Positions 52,895-62,252 of a DNA stretch of 64,000 nt are shown here, in pieces. The translations under genes and the position numbers were made by a program. This DNA is from Planococcus halocryophilus (GTDB taxonomy: Bacteria; Bacillota; Bacilli; Bacillales_A; Planococcaceae): assembly GCF_022489025.1 (NCBI RefSeq), contig NZ_JAKVTG010000001.1:186001-250000 (forward strand), in the 5' to 3' direction. The notes under the pieces are model-generated. The model did not search any database and was not told the origin of the DNA. It worked only from the letters and a program-made list of their open reading frames with translations. Every line of letters starts with the position of its first letter. The first letter of the stretch is position 1.

Positions 52895-53812
52895 ATGTCA
52901 AATGGCCGGGCAATGTCTGCAGATGCACACGAAAAACCGGAAGCGTCAACATTTCTTAAAGACTTTTTGGCACTTATCAAAATTGGAATTGTCAATTCTA
53001 ATTTAATTACAGTCTTTACAGGTTTGTGGCTCGCATTTCAGTTTTCTGACAGACATTTTCTTAATGAGCTGGATATCCTTGTCTACACCATTTTCGGTTC
53101 AGCGCTGATTATTGCAGGATCTGCAGCGATGAATAACTATATTGATACGGATATAGATCCTTTAATGGAAAGTAAGAAAGGGCGTCCTACAGTAACAGGA
53201 AGATTCAAGCCATCAGCTGTCTTTGCACTAGCTATTTCTTTCATCGTTATAGGCGAAATATTTTTGTTCTCCGCTTCTGTATCGGCTGGTGTTTTAGGGA
53301 TTGCCGGAGTTTTAGCTTATGTCGTTTTATATTCCATGTGGTCAAAAAGACGTTATGTCAGTAATACGATTGTTGGAAGCATCTCTGGTGCAATACCACC
53401 ACTAATCGGATGGGCTGCAGTGGAACCGACACTTGGAGTGGGTGCTTGGGCATTATTCTTAATTATGTTCATTTGGCAGCCGCCGCATTTTTATGCATTG
53501 GCTATGAAACGAACAGAAGAGTATCGTGCAGCAAATATTCCTATGCTACCGGTAATAAAAGGTTTTCACAGAACAAAGAAATCGATGCTTGCATGGGTTG
53601 TAATGCTTTTCCCTCTACCATTCTTATTAATGGAACTTGGGACAGGCTTCATCATCTTAGCTACACTTTTAAATATTGGGTGGTTAGTATTAGCTATTCG
53701 AGGATTTAAAGCAACAGATGATTTGAAATGGGCGAAGACAATGTTTATCTATTCATTGAACTACATGACCATTCTATTTGTTTCGATGATTATTTTTGCT
53801 GTTTTCATCTAA
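52895..53812 (+). CDS. ctaB: Protohaem IX farnesyltransferase (haem O synthase)
   Basis: A 305-residue UbiA-family prenyltransferase with about nine membrane segments that converts haem B to haem O, the substrate of CtaA. The Asp-rich motif NYIDTDIDPLM (family N-x-x-x-D-x-x-x-D) and a second region around YSMWSKRRYVSNTIVGSISG are present. AAAGGAGGGACTTAT before the ATG at 52895 overrides the in-frame ATG at 52865. First gene of the oxidase operon. Confidence 0.94.
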   Translation: MSNGRAMSADAHEKPEASTFLKDFLALIKIGIVNSNLITVFTGLWLAFQFSDRHFLNELDILVYTIFGSALIIAGSAAMNNYIDTDIDPLMESKKGRPTVTGRFKPSAVFALAISFIVIGEIFLFSASVSAGVLGIAGVLAYVVLYSMWSKRRYVSNTIVGSISGAIPPLIGWAAVEPTLGVGAWALFLIMFIWQPPHFYALAMKRTEEYRAANIPMLPVIKGFHRTKKSMLAWVVMLFPLPFLLMELGTGFIILATLLNIGWLVLAIRGFKATDDLKWAKTMFIYSLNYMTILFVSMIIFAVFI

Positions 53813-53861
53813 AAACCATTTCTAAAAAGAAACTATTTAAATGAGAGGGGTATGACAAGCT

Positions 53862-54959
53862 ATGATGAAAGGAATTAAAAAATGGCGACTTTTCGCATTG
53901 ATGTCCATGTTATTAGTATTTCTTGCAGGATGTGGACGCGAAGAGATTTCGACATTAATACCAGCAGGTAGAGTAGCTCAAGATCAATTTAACTTGTTGA
54001 TCTTATCATCAGTTATAATGACGTTTGTTATCGTTGTTGTATTGATTATATTTATTTTAGCTATTGTTAAATTCCGCCGTTCAAAAGTGGGAGAAGACAT
54101 GATTCCTGAACAAGTTGAAGGAAGTGCGAAATTAGAATTTATCTGGACGGCAATTCCAATCGTCCTTCTATTAATCCTTGCAGTTCCAACAGTTTATTCA
54201 ACATTTGACTTGGCTGACGTTTCAACAATGGACGTTGAGGCGAAAGATGGTAATTCTTCTCACTTAACAGTTAACGTAACTGGTAACCTTTACTGGTGGG
54301 AATTTGAATATCCTGAACAAGGCATTGTAACGGCTCAAGAGTTGGTTGTACCGACGAATGAACGCGTATACTTTAACTTGATTTCTGCGGATATTAAACA
54401 TTCATTCTGGATTCCATCTGTCGGTGGTAAATTGGATGTAAACCCTGAAAACGTCAACACCTTTTACTTAGAATTTGACCAAGAATCATCAGAACTTGAA
54501 GATGGCGTATTCTACGGTAAATGTGCTGAGCTTTGTGGACCTTCTCACGCATTGATGGATTTCAAAGTGAAGTCAGTTGATCGTGAAGAGTTTGACCAAT
54601 GGGTAACAGCAATGCAGGCAGAAGAGCCAGCTGTAGTAGAAGGAGCACTTGCTCAACAAGGCGAAGAATTGTTTGGTCAAGATGGATTAAGCTGTATTTC
54701 TTGTCACGCAACTTCTGGTTTAGGTGAAGGTAATCTTATGGCCGGACCAAACTTAGCAACATTTGGTGACCGTAACCGTGTTGCAGGATACTTAGAGCAT
54801 AATGAAGAAAATGTTAAAAAATGGATTTCGGATCCACAAGAATACAAACCTGGTAACTTAATGCCTGATGTAGCTACATTAAATAATGGTGAAAAGTTAT
54901 CAGATCAAGAACTTAATGCTCTTGCAGCTTATTTAATGGGCTTATCAGTAGAAGAGTAG
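53862..54959 (+). CDS. ctaC: Cytochrome caa3 oxidase subunit II with cytochrome c domain
   Basis: A 365-residue lipoprotein-type subunit: lipobox LAGC (Cys24), two membrane helices (~45-70 and ~90-115), the CuA domain with the aromatic NLYWWEFEYP and the copper ligands in CAELCGPSHALM (two Cys, Glu carbonyl, His, Met), and a fused C-terminal cytochrome c domain with haem motif CISCH (~287-291) and the axial Met in NLMPD. The fused haem identifies caa3 rather than aa3 quinol oxidase. GAGAGGGG precedes the ATG. Confidence 0.95.
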   Translation: MMKGIKKWRLFALMSMLLVFLAGCGREEISTLIPAGRVAQDQFNLLILSSVIMTFVIVVVLIIFILAIVKFRRSKVGEDMIPEQVEGSAKLEFIWTAIPIVLLLILAVPTVYSTFDLADVSTMDVEAKDGNSSHLTVNVTGNLYWWEFEYPEQGIVTAQELVVPTNERVYFNLISADIKHSFWIPSVGGKLDVNPENVNTFYLEFDQESSELEDGVFYGKCAELCGPSHALMDFKVKSVDREEFDQWVTAMQAEEPAVVEGALAQQGEELFGQDGLSCISCHATSGLGEGNLMAGPNLATFGDRNRVAGYLEHNEENVKKWISDPQEYKPGNLMPDVATLNNGEKLSDQELNALAAYLMGLSVEE

Positions 54960-54989
54960 AAGAAAAGTTAAAAAAGGGAGGTTAACAGT

Positions 54990-56870
54990 GTGAGTTCTAT
55001 TGCTCAAAAAAAGGGCTTCGGCGCTACGATATGGGACTTCATGACAACGGTCGACCATAAGAAAATTGCGATTCTTTATCTCATGTCAGGAGGTTTCTTC
55101 TTCCTAGTCGGTGGTATTGAGGCAATGTTGATCCGTATCCAGTTAGTCAAAGCAGGAAATGATTTCCTAAGTGCTGGAACATTTAACGAAGTTATAACAA
55201 TGCACGGTACGACTATGATTTTCTTGGCATCAATGCCGATATTATTAGCTTTCATGAACGCCGTTATGCCATTGCAAATTGGCGCGCGTGATGTAGCTTT
55301 TCCATTCTTAAACTCACTTGGATTTTGGTTATTCTTCTTTGGTGGAATTTTCTTAAACCTTTCTTGGTTTATGGGTGGCGCACCAGATGCAGGTTGGACG
55401 AACTACGCTTCGCTAGCACTGGCATCAGAAGGTCATGGTATTGATTTTTATGCACTAGGATTAACGATATCTGGTTTTGGTACATTGATCGCAGGGATTA
55501 ACTTTCTTGTAACGATTATTAATATGCGTGCGCCAGGTATGACTTACATGAGAATGCCATTGTTCACATGGACAACTTTTGTTGCTTCCGCTTTGATCTT
55601 ATTGGCATTCCCACCACTTACAGTGGGACTTTTCTTCATGATCTTTGATCGTTTGTTTGGTGCAAGTTTCTTTGCAGTTGAAATGGGCGGTAATACGATT
55701 ATTTGGGAACATTTATTCTGGATCTTCGGTCACCCTGAAGTTTACATTTTGATTTTGCCAGCTTTCGGTATTTTTTCTGAAATCTTTGCAATCTTCTCTC
55801 GTAAACGTCTTTTCGGATACACTGCACTTGTTTTCGCTACAATCCTAATCGGGTTTTACGGATTCATGGTTTGGGCTCACCATATGTTCACAGTCGGCTT
55901 AGGGCCAACAGCAAACGCAGTATTTGCTTTAGCGACAATGATCATTGCTGTTCCAACAGGTATTAAGATCTTTAACTGGTTATTAACTATTTGGGGCGGA
56001 AACATCTCGTTTTCAGTACCAATGATTTATGCTGTAGCTTTCATTCCTACGTTTGTAGCGGGTGGAGTAACAGGGGTTATGCAAGCAATCGCACCTTTGG
56101 ATTATCAATTGCATGATTCTTACTTTATCGTAGCTCATTTCCATTACGTTATTGTTGGTGGTGTTGTATTGGCGATTTTAGCAGGTACACATTTATACTG
56201 GCCAAAAATGTTTGGAACGATGCTTAGTGAAAAATTAGGAAAATGGACATTCTGGTTCTTCTTCCTTGGATTCCATTTAACATTCTTTATTCAGCATTTC
56301 TTGGGCTTAATGGGTATGCCACGTCGCGTTTATACGTTCGGAGCTGACCAAGGTTGGGATCTATTTAATGCAATCAGTTCGTCTGGTGCAGTATTGATGG
56401 CAACTGGTGTCATTATTCTTCTTGTAAACGTTGTGATGACAATCGTTAAAAACGAGCGTATCGGCAATGATCCATGGGGCGATGGCCGTACATTAGAATG
56501 GGCAATTCCATCTCCACCGCCATTTTATAACTTTGCACAAACTCCATTAGTTCGTGGACTTGATACGTACTGGATCGAAAAAATGGATGGCAATAAAAAA
56601 GGTATGATCTTCGCTGAACCTCTTGGCGATATCCACATGCCAAATGGTTCGATCATTCCATTTGTGATTTCACTTGGAATGTTTATTGCTTCATTCGGAG
56701 CATTATACTTCTTAGACGGCAAGCCTTGGGCATTAGCAGTATTGATTGGCGGACTAGCATTAATGTTCGGTTCAATGCTACTACGTTCGTTAAAAGATGA
56801 CTTAGGCTTCCACATAACAAAAGAAGAATTACTAGAAGATGCGAAAGGAGGCAACACAGATGGACATTAA
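54990..56870 (+). CDS. ctaD: Cytochrome caa3 oxidase subunit I
   Basis: A 626-residue haem-copper oxidase catalytic subunit with about 14 membrane helices. The low-spin haem His is in TMHGTTMIF, the CuB His and its Tyr cross-link segment in WIFGHPEVYILILP, the other CuB His pair in MVWAHHMFTVG, and the haem a3/haem a His in VAHFHYVIVGG. Start is GTG at 54990 with AAAGGGAGGTTAACA upstream. It overlaps ctaE by 11 bp. Confidence 0.96.
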   Translation: MSSIAQKKGFGATIWDFMTTVDHKKIAILYLMSGGFFFLVGGIEAMLIRIQLVKAGNDFLSAGTFNEVITMHGTTMIFLASMPILLAFMNAVMPLQIGARDVAFPFLNSLGFWLFFFGGIFLNLSWFMGGAPDAGWTNYASLALASEGHGIDFYALGLTISGFGTLIAGINFLVTIINMRAPGMTYMRMPLFTWTTFVASALILLAFPPLTVGLFFMIFDRLFGASFFAVEMGGNTIIWEHLFWIFGHPEVYILILPAFGIFSEIFAIFSRKRLFGYTALVFATILIGFYGFMVWAHHMFTVGLGPTANAVFALATMIIAVPTGIKIFNWLLTIWGGNISFSVPMIYAVAFIPTFVAGGVTGVMQAIAPLDYQLHDSYFIVAHFHYVIVGGVVLAILAGTHLYWPKMFGTMLSEKLGKWTFWFFFLGFHLTFFIQHFLGLMGMPRRVYTFGADQGWDLFNAISSSGAVLMATGVIILLVNVVMTIVKNERIGNDPWGDGRTLEWAIPSPPPFYNFAQTPLVRGLDTYWIEKMDGNKKGMIFAEPLGDIHMPNGSIIPFVISLGMFIASFGALYFLDGKPWALAVLIGGLALMFGSMLLRSLKDDLGFHITKEELLEDAKGGNTDGH

Positions 56871-57486
56871 TCAAAAATATACTCCTCAATCTTGGCCAGA
56901 TCATCCTGAAACGGCTACGTTGGAAGGGAAAAATAAGTTTATTGGTTTCTGGTTGCTTCTAGCTGCAGAGACAGTAACTTTTGCTTCACTTTTTGCAACA
57001 TATCTTGCATTAAAAGATAAAGGACCAAGCGGCATGGAATTTTCTGCCGCTGGACTTTTTGAACTACCGTTAGTTTTTGCAATGACGATGATTCTTTTAA
57101 CTTCTTCATTGACAAGTGTTTACGCAATGTACCATATGAAAAACTATAATTTTAAAGCCATGCAAGCTTGGCTAGCGATTACCGTTATGCTTGGTTTAAC
57201 TTTCTTAGGCTTAGAGATTTATGAATTTAATCACTATGTCCACATAGGATTTGGTTTCACAAATAGTGCATTCAGTTCAGCATTCTTTACACTTGTTGGA
57301 ACACATGGTGCTCACGTATTGTTTGGTCTTAGCTGGTTTATTGCATTAATGCTTCGTAACGCAAAACGCGGACTGAATATGTATAATGCACCGAAATTCT
57401 ATCTTGCTTCTTTATACTGGCATTTCATTGACGTAGTTTGGGTATTTATCTTTACTGTCGTCTATTTGATGGGAGTGATCGGATAA
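56860..57486 (+). CDS. ctaE: Cytochrome caa3 oxidase subunit III
   Basis: A 208-residue membrane protein with five segments, matching subunit III of the caa3 oxidase (B. subtilis CtaE, 207 residues). The conserved FWLLLAAETVTFASLFATYL stretch is in the first TM, and GTHGAHVLFGLSW near 150. AAAGGAGGCAACACAG before the ATG at 56860 decides the start over an earlier in-frame ATG inside ctaD. The last base of its stop is the first base of the ctaF start. Confidence 0.94.
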   Translation: MDINQKYTPQSWPDHPETATLEGKNKFIGFWLLLAAETVTFASLFATYLALKDKGPSGMEFSAAGLFELPLVFAMTMILLTSSLTSVYAMYHMKNYNFKAMQAWLAITVMLGLTFLGLEIYEFNHYVHIGFGFTNSAFSSAFFTLVGTHGAHVLFGLSWFIALMLRNAKRGLNMYNAPKFYLASLYWHFIDVVWVFIFTVVYLMGVIG

Positions 57487-57818
57487 TGGCACACGATGCA
57501 CACGTACATGTAAGATCGCAGGCAGAATTCGAATATGTTAAGAAAAAAAGAGCAGATGAAATGAGAGGCAATTTGGCAACGTTCGCAATTATGATCTTCT
57601 TGACATTAATTGCTTTTACAACAGTTGCTGCTGGGTTCTCAGTTTACTTAATCGTACCTATCATATTATTGTTGGCAGCTATTCAAGTTGTTCTTCAACT
57701 TTACTACTTTATGCATATGAGTGGTAAAGGACACGGTATGGTGGCGTTCTTTATGTTCTCTGGCATGTTTGTAGCTTTCATCACGGTTCTAACATTTGTT
57801 ACAATCATTTGGTGGTAG
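57486..57818 (+). CDS. ctaF: Cytochrome caa3 oxidase subunit IV
   Basis: A 110-residue protein with three membrane segments (~38-56, ~60-80, ~88-108) of the CtaF/COX4_pro family. The TAATG overlap with ctaE couples translation; the same size and order occur in B. subtilis. The His-rich start (AHDAHVHV) is a feature of this family. It ends the ctaB-F operon before a strong terminator. Confidence 0.92.
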   Translation: MAHDAHVHVRSQAEFEYVKKKRADEMRGNLATFAIMIFLTLIAFTTVAAGFSVYLIVPIILLLAAIQVVLQLYYFMHMSGKGHGMVAFFMFSGMFVAFITVLTFVTIIWW

Positions 57819-57828
57819 GCTTTTGTTT

Positions 57829-57861
57829 AAACCCCTTACCTTAAAAAGGTAAGGGGTTTTT
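57829..57861 (+). terminator. Terminator of the ctaBCDEF operon
   Basis: AAACCCCTTACCTT / AAGGTAAGGGGTTT with a 3-base loop and T5. Confidence 0.95.
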
Positions 57862-57978
57862 GCGTCAATATAGTCGCAGCCGTTGAGATAGGTGTTCAAA
57901 TGATTTTAAAGGCAAGCTAAAGAAAAATAATAGGTGTCGTTCAAAATTTCATGAATTTAATTGTTCATAGTTCGTTCA

Positions 57979-58007
57979 TTGATATAGTTTGCTAGCAGCT
58001 ATATAAT
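57979..58007 (+). promoter_or_regulatory. Sigma-A promoter of ctaG
   Basis: TTGATA (57979-57984), 17-bp spacer, TATAAT (58002-58007): near-consensus. Confidence 0.8.
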
Positions 58008-58039
58008 GAGGGTACTTGAGGAAAAGGAGGTACCATAAC

Positions 58040-58963
58040 ATGCCGATTAGTATCTTCGGGTTTCAAGCTTTGTGGAGTCCCGTGTACTTAGCAGTCCTCG
58101 TTTTGGTAACGATTTTATATTTCTTAGTCACTGTAAAGTGGCGTGGTAAGTTTAAAGGAAATCAACCGCTTACTGCTAAAGAAGCTACTTTTTTTGTTTC
58201 CGGAATGGTTTTGCTTTATATCATAAAAGGTTCACCAGTCGATTTATATGGACACATCCTATTTACCATGCATATGGTTCAGATGGCGTTATTGTTACTT
58301 TTAGCAGCTCCGTTATTAATCATGGGCATTCCAACTTATATTTGGAAAACTTTTATCGTACTTCCGATTATTAAACCATTGTTCAATTTCTTTTCAAACC
58401 CGATGTTAGCTTTAATATTATTTGGAATGGTTTTTTCGTTTTACCATATTCCAATGGTTTTTGATTTTGTTAAAAAAGATATGTGGCTCCATGGCGCGGT
58501 CAATATTGTATTGTTTATGTCGGCTTTCTTTTATTGGTGGCCAGTGGTCAATAATGTTGAAGGAGAGCACAAATTCCACGGTTTGAAAAAGCTTGGTTAT
58601 TTGTTCGGAATCAGTGTATTAGTAACTCCAGCATGCGCAATGATTATCTTTAGTGGAACTCCTTTATACGCTACTTATACAGATGGAGAGGCTTGGTTGC
58701 AAGCTATGGCATTATGTGTGCCTGCAGGTACATTATCACAGCTGAATTTGTCAGGTCCAGAATTATTTTCAAATATGTCAACGCTTGAAGATCAACGTAC
58801 TGGTGGAATTGCAATGAAAATTATTCAAGAACTAATTTTCACTGCTTTCATTTGGATGGTTTTCCATGAGTGGCTAAGAAATGAGACTAATAATGCAGAT
58901 GAAATTACTGCAAAAACATTGCAAGACCGCAAAGATATGGATTTTCATAGACATAACGCATAA
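58040..58963 (+). CDS. ctaG: Cytochrome c oxidase assembly factor CtaG (caa3 type)
   Basis: A 307-residue membrane protein with seven segments of the Bacillus-type CtaG (caa3_CtaG) family, required for CuB assembly of caa3 oxidase. His in TMHMVQM, FYHIPMV and the block FYWWPVVNN are typical. AAAAGGAGGTACCATAAC precedes the ATG at 58040, so the in-frame ATG at 58016 is not used. It has its own promoter, so it is separate from ctaB-F, and is followed 26 bp later by the DUF420 gene. Confidence 0.93.
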   Translation: MPISIFGFQALWSPVYLAVLVLVTILYFLVTVKWRGKFKGNQPLTAKEATFFVSGMVLLYIIKGSPVDLYGHILFTMHMVQMALLLLLAAPLLIMGIPTYIWKTFIVLPIIKPLFNFFSNPMLALILFGMVFSFYHIPMVFDFVKKDMWLHGAVNIVLFMSAFFYWWPVVNNVEGEHKFHGLKKLGYLFGISVLVTPACAMIIFSGTPLYATYTDGEAWLQAMALCVPAGTLSQLNLSGPELFSNMSTLEDQRTGGIAMKIIQELIFTAFIWMVFHEWLRNETNNADEITAKTLQDRKDMDFHRHNA

Positions 58964-58989
58964 CGAACCATAAAGGAGAATAACATATA

Positions 58990-59451
58990 ATGAATTTGCC
59001 GCTATTGCCAACGATTAGTACATTTTTTATTGTATTAAGCGCAATTTTAGTAGCGATTGGATGGAATTTAGTTCGTCGTCGCAAAATTGAAGCTCATAAG
59101 AAAGTCATGGTGGCAGCAGGCGCTGCTGCATTAACGTTCTTTATCATATACATGTCTCGAACAATATTCATCGGAAATACTGCCTTTGGTGGACCTGATG
59201 AGTTGAAGTTGTTTTATACGGTATTCTTAATATTCCACATTACATTGGCAACAACAGGCGGTATTATGGGCTTGATCACGATTTACTGGGGATGGAAAAA
59301 CCAATTGGCTAAACACCGTAAAATTGGACCCATTACAAGTATCGTGTGGTTCTCAACAGCTATAACAGGTGTTATGGTCTATTTACTACTTTATGTATTT
59401 TACGAAGGTGGCCATACTACTTCAGTATTTAAAGCCATTTTAGGTGGATAA
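58990..59451 (+). CDS. ctaM: DUF420 oxidase biogenesis protein (CtaM/YozB)
   Basis: A 153-residue protein with four membrane segments of the DUF420 family. B. subtilis YozB (named CtaM) and S. aureus CtaM of this family are needed to assemble haem-copper oxidases. Conserved His residues occur at AHKKVM, IFHITLA and KHRKIGP. In B. subtilis yozB is elsewhere in the genome; here it forms a unit with ctaG, which supports the same role. AAAGGAGAATAACATATA precedes the ATG. Confidence 0.85.
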   Translation: MNLPLLPTISTFFIVLSAILVAIGWNLVRRRKIEAHKKVMVAAGAAALTFFIIYMSRTIFIGNTAFGGPDELKLFYTVFLIFHITLATTGGIMGLITIYWGWKNQLAKHRKIGPITSIVWFSTAITGVMVYLLLYVFYEGGHTTSVFKAILGG

Positions 59452-59537
59452 AAAAAAGAACCCTCAAGGTAGTGCACCCCAAAAGTTAGAGTTCAAATCT
59501 AACTTTAAGGGGTCACTACCAAAGGGGTTCTTTTTTT
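59452..59537. terminator. Terminator with a palindromic IS-end-like insert in its loop
   Basis: The outer stem is AAAAAAGAACCC (59452-59463) with GGGTTCTTTTTTT (59525-59537). The loop is filled by a 53-bp imperfect palindrome (59468-59520): GGTAGTGCACCCCAAAAGTT... mirrored by ...AACTTTAAGGGGTCACTACC with GTTCAAA in the centre. GTAGTGCACCCC resembles the termini of IS3-family elements as I remember them. It still serves convergent ctaM and the AI-2E gene. Confidence 0.8.
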
Positions 59538-60591
59538 ATACTTTAAAATCTATTTTTATCATTCCTGCTTCGCGTGCTGAAGTAAAGAGAATTACAATTA
59601 ACGGTCCAATAAAGAATCCAAGGAATCCAAGAAGCTGAAGTCCAATAAACATAGCGATCAAAGTTGCCAGAGGAGACAGTCCAATTTGCGTACCCATCAC
59701 TTTTGGTTCCACCGTTCGTCTAATAACTAACAGTACGAGTGCTAAGACAGCTAATTGTGTTCCGAATACAACATCACCCGTGATAAATTCATAAGCAAAC
59801 CAAGGCGTTAAAACGATGATTGAACCTAAAATAGGAATGAAATCAATAATCCAGATAACGAGCGACATAACAAGTGCATACTCTGGTACGATAAACGCTA
59901 ACGTTATTAAAGAAACGATAAAAATGATGCAACTGACAAGAAATTGAGCTTTTAAAAAACCAAAAATCACTTTGTTCAAGCGAGCAAACATAAAACGGAC
60001 TTTTTCTGCAGTTGAATCTTTTAGCCGTTTAAAAAGCAAAGTTTTTAAATCAGGCAAGTCGAGCATGAATAAAAATAATGCAATTAAAAATACGATAAAG
60101 CTAACGAGAAATGATGGAATGCCCGTCAATAAATTAGAGACAGTATCGTAATTAATAATAGACAATACCCAATTACGGATTCCTTCCATGAAACTTACTA
60201 GCTCTGTTTCAAAGGACGAAACGACTTCAACAGGCATATCTTGTGTCGAACGAAAGAAAAAACGTTGAAATTCGTCCCACATGATAGATAATGAGTTTGT
60301 ATATTCCGGTACCATTTTCGTAAATTGTATAATTCTTCCTATTAATTGTGTGACAATCCAGTAAAGTAGAGCCGATACAACTAATAAAAACAAAATAAAT
60401 ACGGATATAACAGCAGATTTTCTATGCCACTTGAATCTCTTATGTATGAAATTTACAAAAGGTTCTAGAAATATAGCAGTAATCAATGCCACAATTAAGG
60501 GAATCGAAACGGGTAATATGTATACTGATATTAAGATTAGGACCGCTATGATAATAGCAATCGTTACTGTTTTTTTCGTTAACCACTTCAC
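59536..60591 (-). CDS. AI-2E family transporter (YtvI-like)
   Basis: A 351-residue membrane protein of the AI-2E/PerM family with about eight segments: paired N-terminal helices, a large soluble loop (~95-150), and a conserved C-terminal half with DFIPILGSIIVLTPW and GFFIGPL. The family contains sporulation protein YtvI, Na+/H+ antiporter-like members and the putative autoinducer-2 exporter TqsA; sequence does not decide which role applies. AAGGAGGATTTCATTAAGTG stands upstream of the start at 60591. It ends against the composite terminator. Confidence 0.85.
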   Translation of the reverse strand: MKWLTKKTVTIAIIIAVLILISVYILPVSIPLIVALITAIFLEPFVNFIHKRFKWHRKSAVISVFILFLLVVSALLYWIVTQLIGRIIQFTKMVPEYTNSLSIMWDEFQRFFFRSTQDMPVEVVSSFETELVSFMEGIRNWVLSIINYDTVSNLLTGIPSFLVSFIVFLIALFLFMLDLPDLKTLLFKRLKDSTAEKVRFMFARLNKVIFGFLKAQFLVSCIIFIVSLITLAFIVPEYALVMSLVIWIIDFIPILGSIIVLTPWFAYEFITGDVVFGTQLAVLALVLLVIRRTVEPKVMGTQIGLSPLATLIAMFIGLQLLGFLGFFIGPLIVILFTSAREAGMIKIDFKV

Positions 60592-60638
60592 TTAATGAAA
60601 TCCTCCTTATGAAGTTGAAATAATGATAGATTGTTTAA

Positions 60639-60675
60639 AAAAACCGCAGTTCAATTGCTGAACTGCGGGCTTTTT
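60639..60675 (-). terminator. Terminator of the YugN-like gene
   Basis: Read leftward, CCGCAGTTCA / TGAACTGCGG with loop GCAAT, then T6. It lies directly at the stop of the gene ending at 60674. Confidence 0.9.
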
Positions 60676-61039
60676 ATACGCTGATTTCGAAAGCTTTGAC
60701 TTCTTTTTTAATAGAATCCAAAATTCCGATACAAGTTTTAACCAAGTGTTCTGGGAAATGTTCGTCTTCACCATACTCAATACCATGTGGATAATAGTGC
60801 TTGCCAAGTACTGGTTTCATAACGCGCATTGTCGCATCATTTGAATCAACATCTCCATCAGTAGCATAAGCAAATACACGTAAATAATAAGTGCCTTCGC
60901 GTATGATGAACTTGCGATCATAAGTAACACGCTCATAATCCCATTGGCCTTCTTTAGTTAAGGCGTGGTTGTTCATGATGCTTTCTAGTAAAGCGATATC
61001 TACGTGAATGTTTTCAAGTCCTGTATTTTCAAAATACAT
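60674..61039 (-). CDS. YugN-like family protein
   Basis: A 121-residue soluble mixed alpha/beta protein of the YugN-like family of Bacilli, with blocks GQWDYERVTYDRKFIIREGTY and the C-terminal EHLVKTCIGILDSIKKEV. Function unknown. GAGGAGGAGAGATCCT before the ATG gives a strong ribosome site. It is a single-gene unit divergent from ylbC. Confidence 0.82.
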   Translation of the reverse strand: MYFENTGLENIHVDIALLESIMNNHALTKEGQWDYERVTYDRKFIIREGTYYLRVFAYATDGDVDSNDATMRVMKPVLGKHYYPHGIEYGEDEHFPEHLVKTCIGILDSIKKEVKAFEISV

Positions 61040-61183
61040 AGGATCTCTCCTCCTCTATAACAAAAAAGACTACATACTCCTCTAATAATAGATCATAATT
61101 TAAGTTGTTGCAATGGCTAGATTGTGTCAGTGTAGAGGCGACTGGTATAATGGACAAGATACAATAGTAAAGGAGTTGCTCGG

Positions 61184-62248
61184 TTGAAAGACTTGTTACG
61201 GATTATGATATTTCTATCGATAGTTCTTATCGGTTTGTTTTACTTAGATCCATCAATAAATGAAAATGATGTTCTTGAAGCTCCGCGCACAGCAGACCCA
61301 TTGCCGAGCGACCAAATTACTGATGAATCTTTAGATGTTGATCGTCCTGGAAAAGGGATTTCAAGTTATATAGGCAAATTAAGCGACAAATGGATCGAAC
61401 AGTATGGTCAACCCAATCGGATAGAACCCTCAGCTTATGGATATGACTGGTGGGTCTATAATGCAAGTTATGCCCATTTTACTATGGTTGGGATAAAAGA
61501 CGATAGGGTAGTTCAAGTTTATACAACAGGTGCTGCTATAGATGCAACGCCGTATAAAATAGGGCAAAGCCTGGATGAACTATATCGTTTTACTATTTTA
61601 GAAAACGAAGTGACGGTTAAATATGAAACAAGCATATATACATTCAATGTGACTGCTGAGGATATGGACAAACGTATTTTAGTGAAATTTGATGGTGTTT
61701 ACGCACAATTATACATTGACTCCGTCGACCGTGTGTTAGAGGCAGTTCGTTTTATGGATGCAGAAACTTTGATACGCCATCTGCCATACGACATGATGTT
61801 CTCAGGTGAATTGTTACCGATCGAAACGCCTTCATCAACAAAACAACAATCGATAGATGAAGCAAATGCCAGACAAGTTATGGATTTAGTAAATATATAT
61901 CGCCTTCAGCATCAAGCTAAGCCGTTAACTTTTAACCCCCAAGTAAGTGTGGTCGCAAGGGCACATAGTGAAGATATGGCAAAGCAAAATTTCACATCGG
62001 AAGAGACAGAGTTCAAAGATTTACATGCTCGTTTGCAAGAAAGCGATATTACTTTTAAACAAGCGGCTGTTAATATTGCCGCCCGGTATTACGATCCAGC
62101 TGAAACTGTTCATGGATGGATCAATTCTGAAGCTCATCGCAAGACTTTGCTCAGTGATCAATACGACCAGACTGGAGTTGGAGTGTTTGGCAAGTACTAC
62201 ACTCAAATTTTTCTTGAAGAAAAGCCTGTAATTGCTTCTGAGCAATAA
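61184..62248 (+). CDS. ylbC: CAP-domain protein YlbC
   Basis: A 354-residue protein with an N-terminal membrane anchor/signal (~5-22), a CAP-associated domain (~65-205) and a C-terminal CAP (SCP/PR1) domain (~220-345). The CAP signature parts are VMDLVNIYRLQ, ARAHSEDMAKQNF and WINSEAHRKTLLSDQYDQTGVGV. Such secreted domains bind lipids or wall components; the role of YlbC is unknown. The start is TTG at 61184 with AAAGGAG eight bases before it. The ylb position beyond the cta genes matches B. subtilis. Confidence 0.88.
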   Translation: MKDLLRIMIFLSIVLIGLFYLDPSINENDVLEAPRTADPLPSDQITDESLDVDRPGKGISSYIGKLSDKWIEQYGQPNRIEPSAYGYDWWVYNASYAHFTMVGIKDDRVVQVYTTGAAIDATPYKIGQSLDELYRFTILENEVTVKYETSIYTFNVTAEDMDKRILVKFDGVYAQLYIDSVDRVLEAVRFMDAETLIRHLPYDMMFSGELLPIETPSSTKQQSIDEANARQVMDLVNIYRLQHQAKPLTFNPQVSVVARAHSEDMAKQNFTSEETEFKDLHARLQESDITFKQAAVNIAARYYDPAETVHGWINSEAHRKTLLSDQYDQTGVGVFGKYYTQIFLEEKPVIASEQ

Positions 62249-62252
62249 CAGG

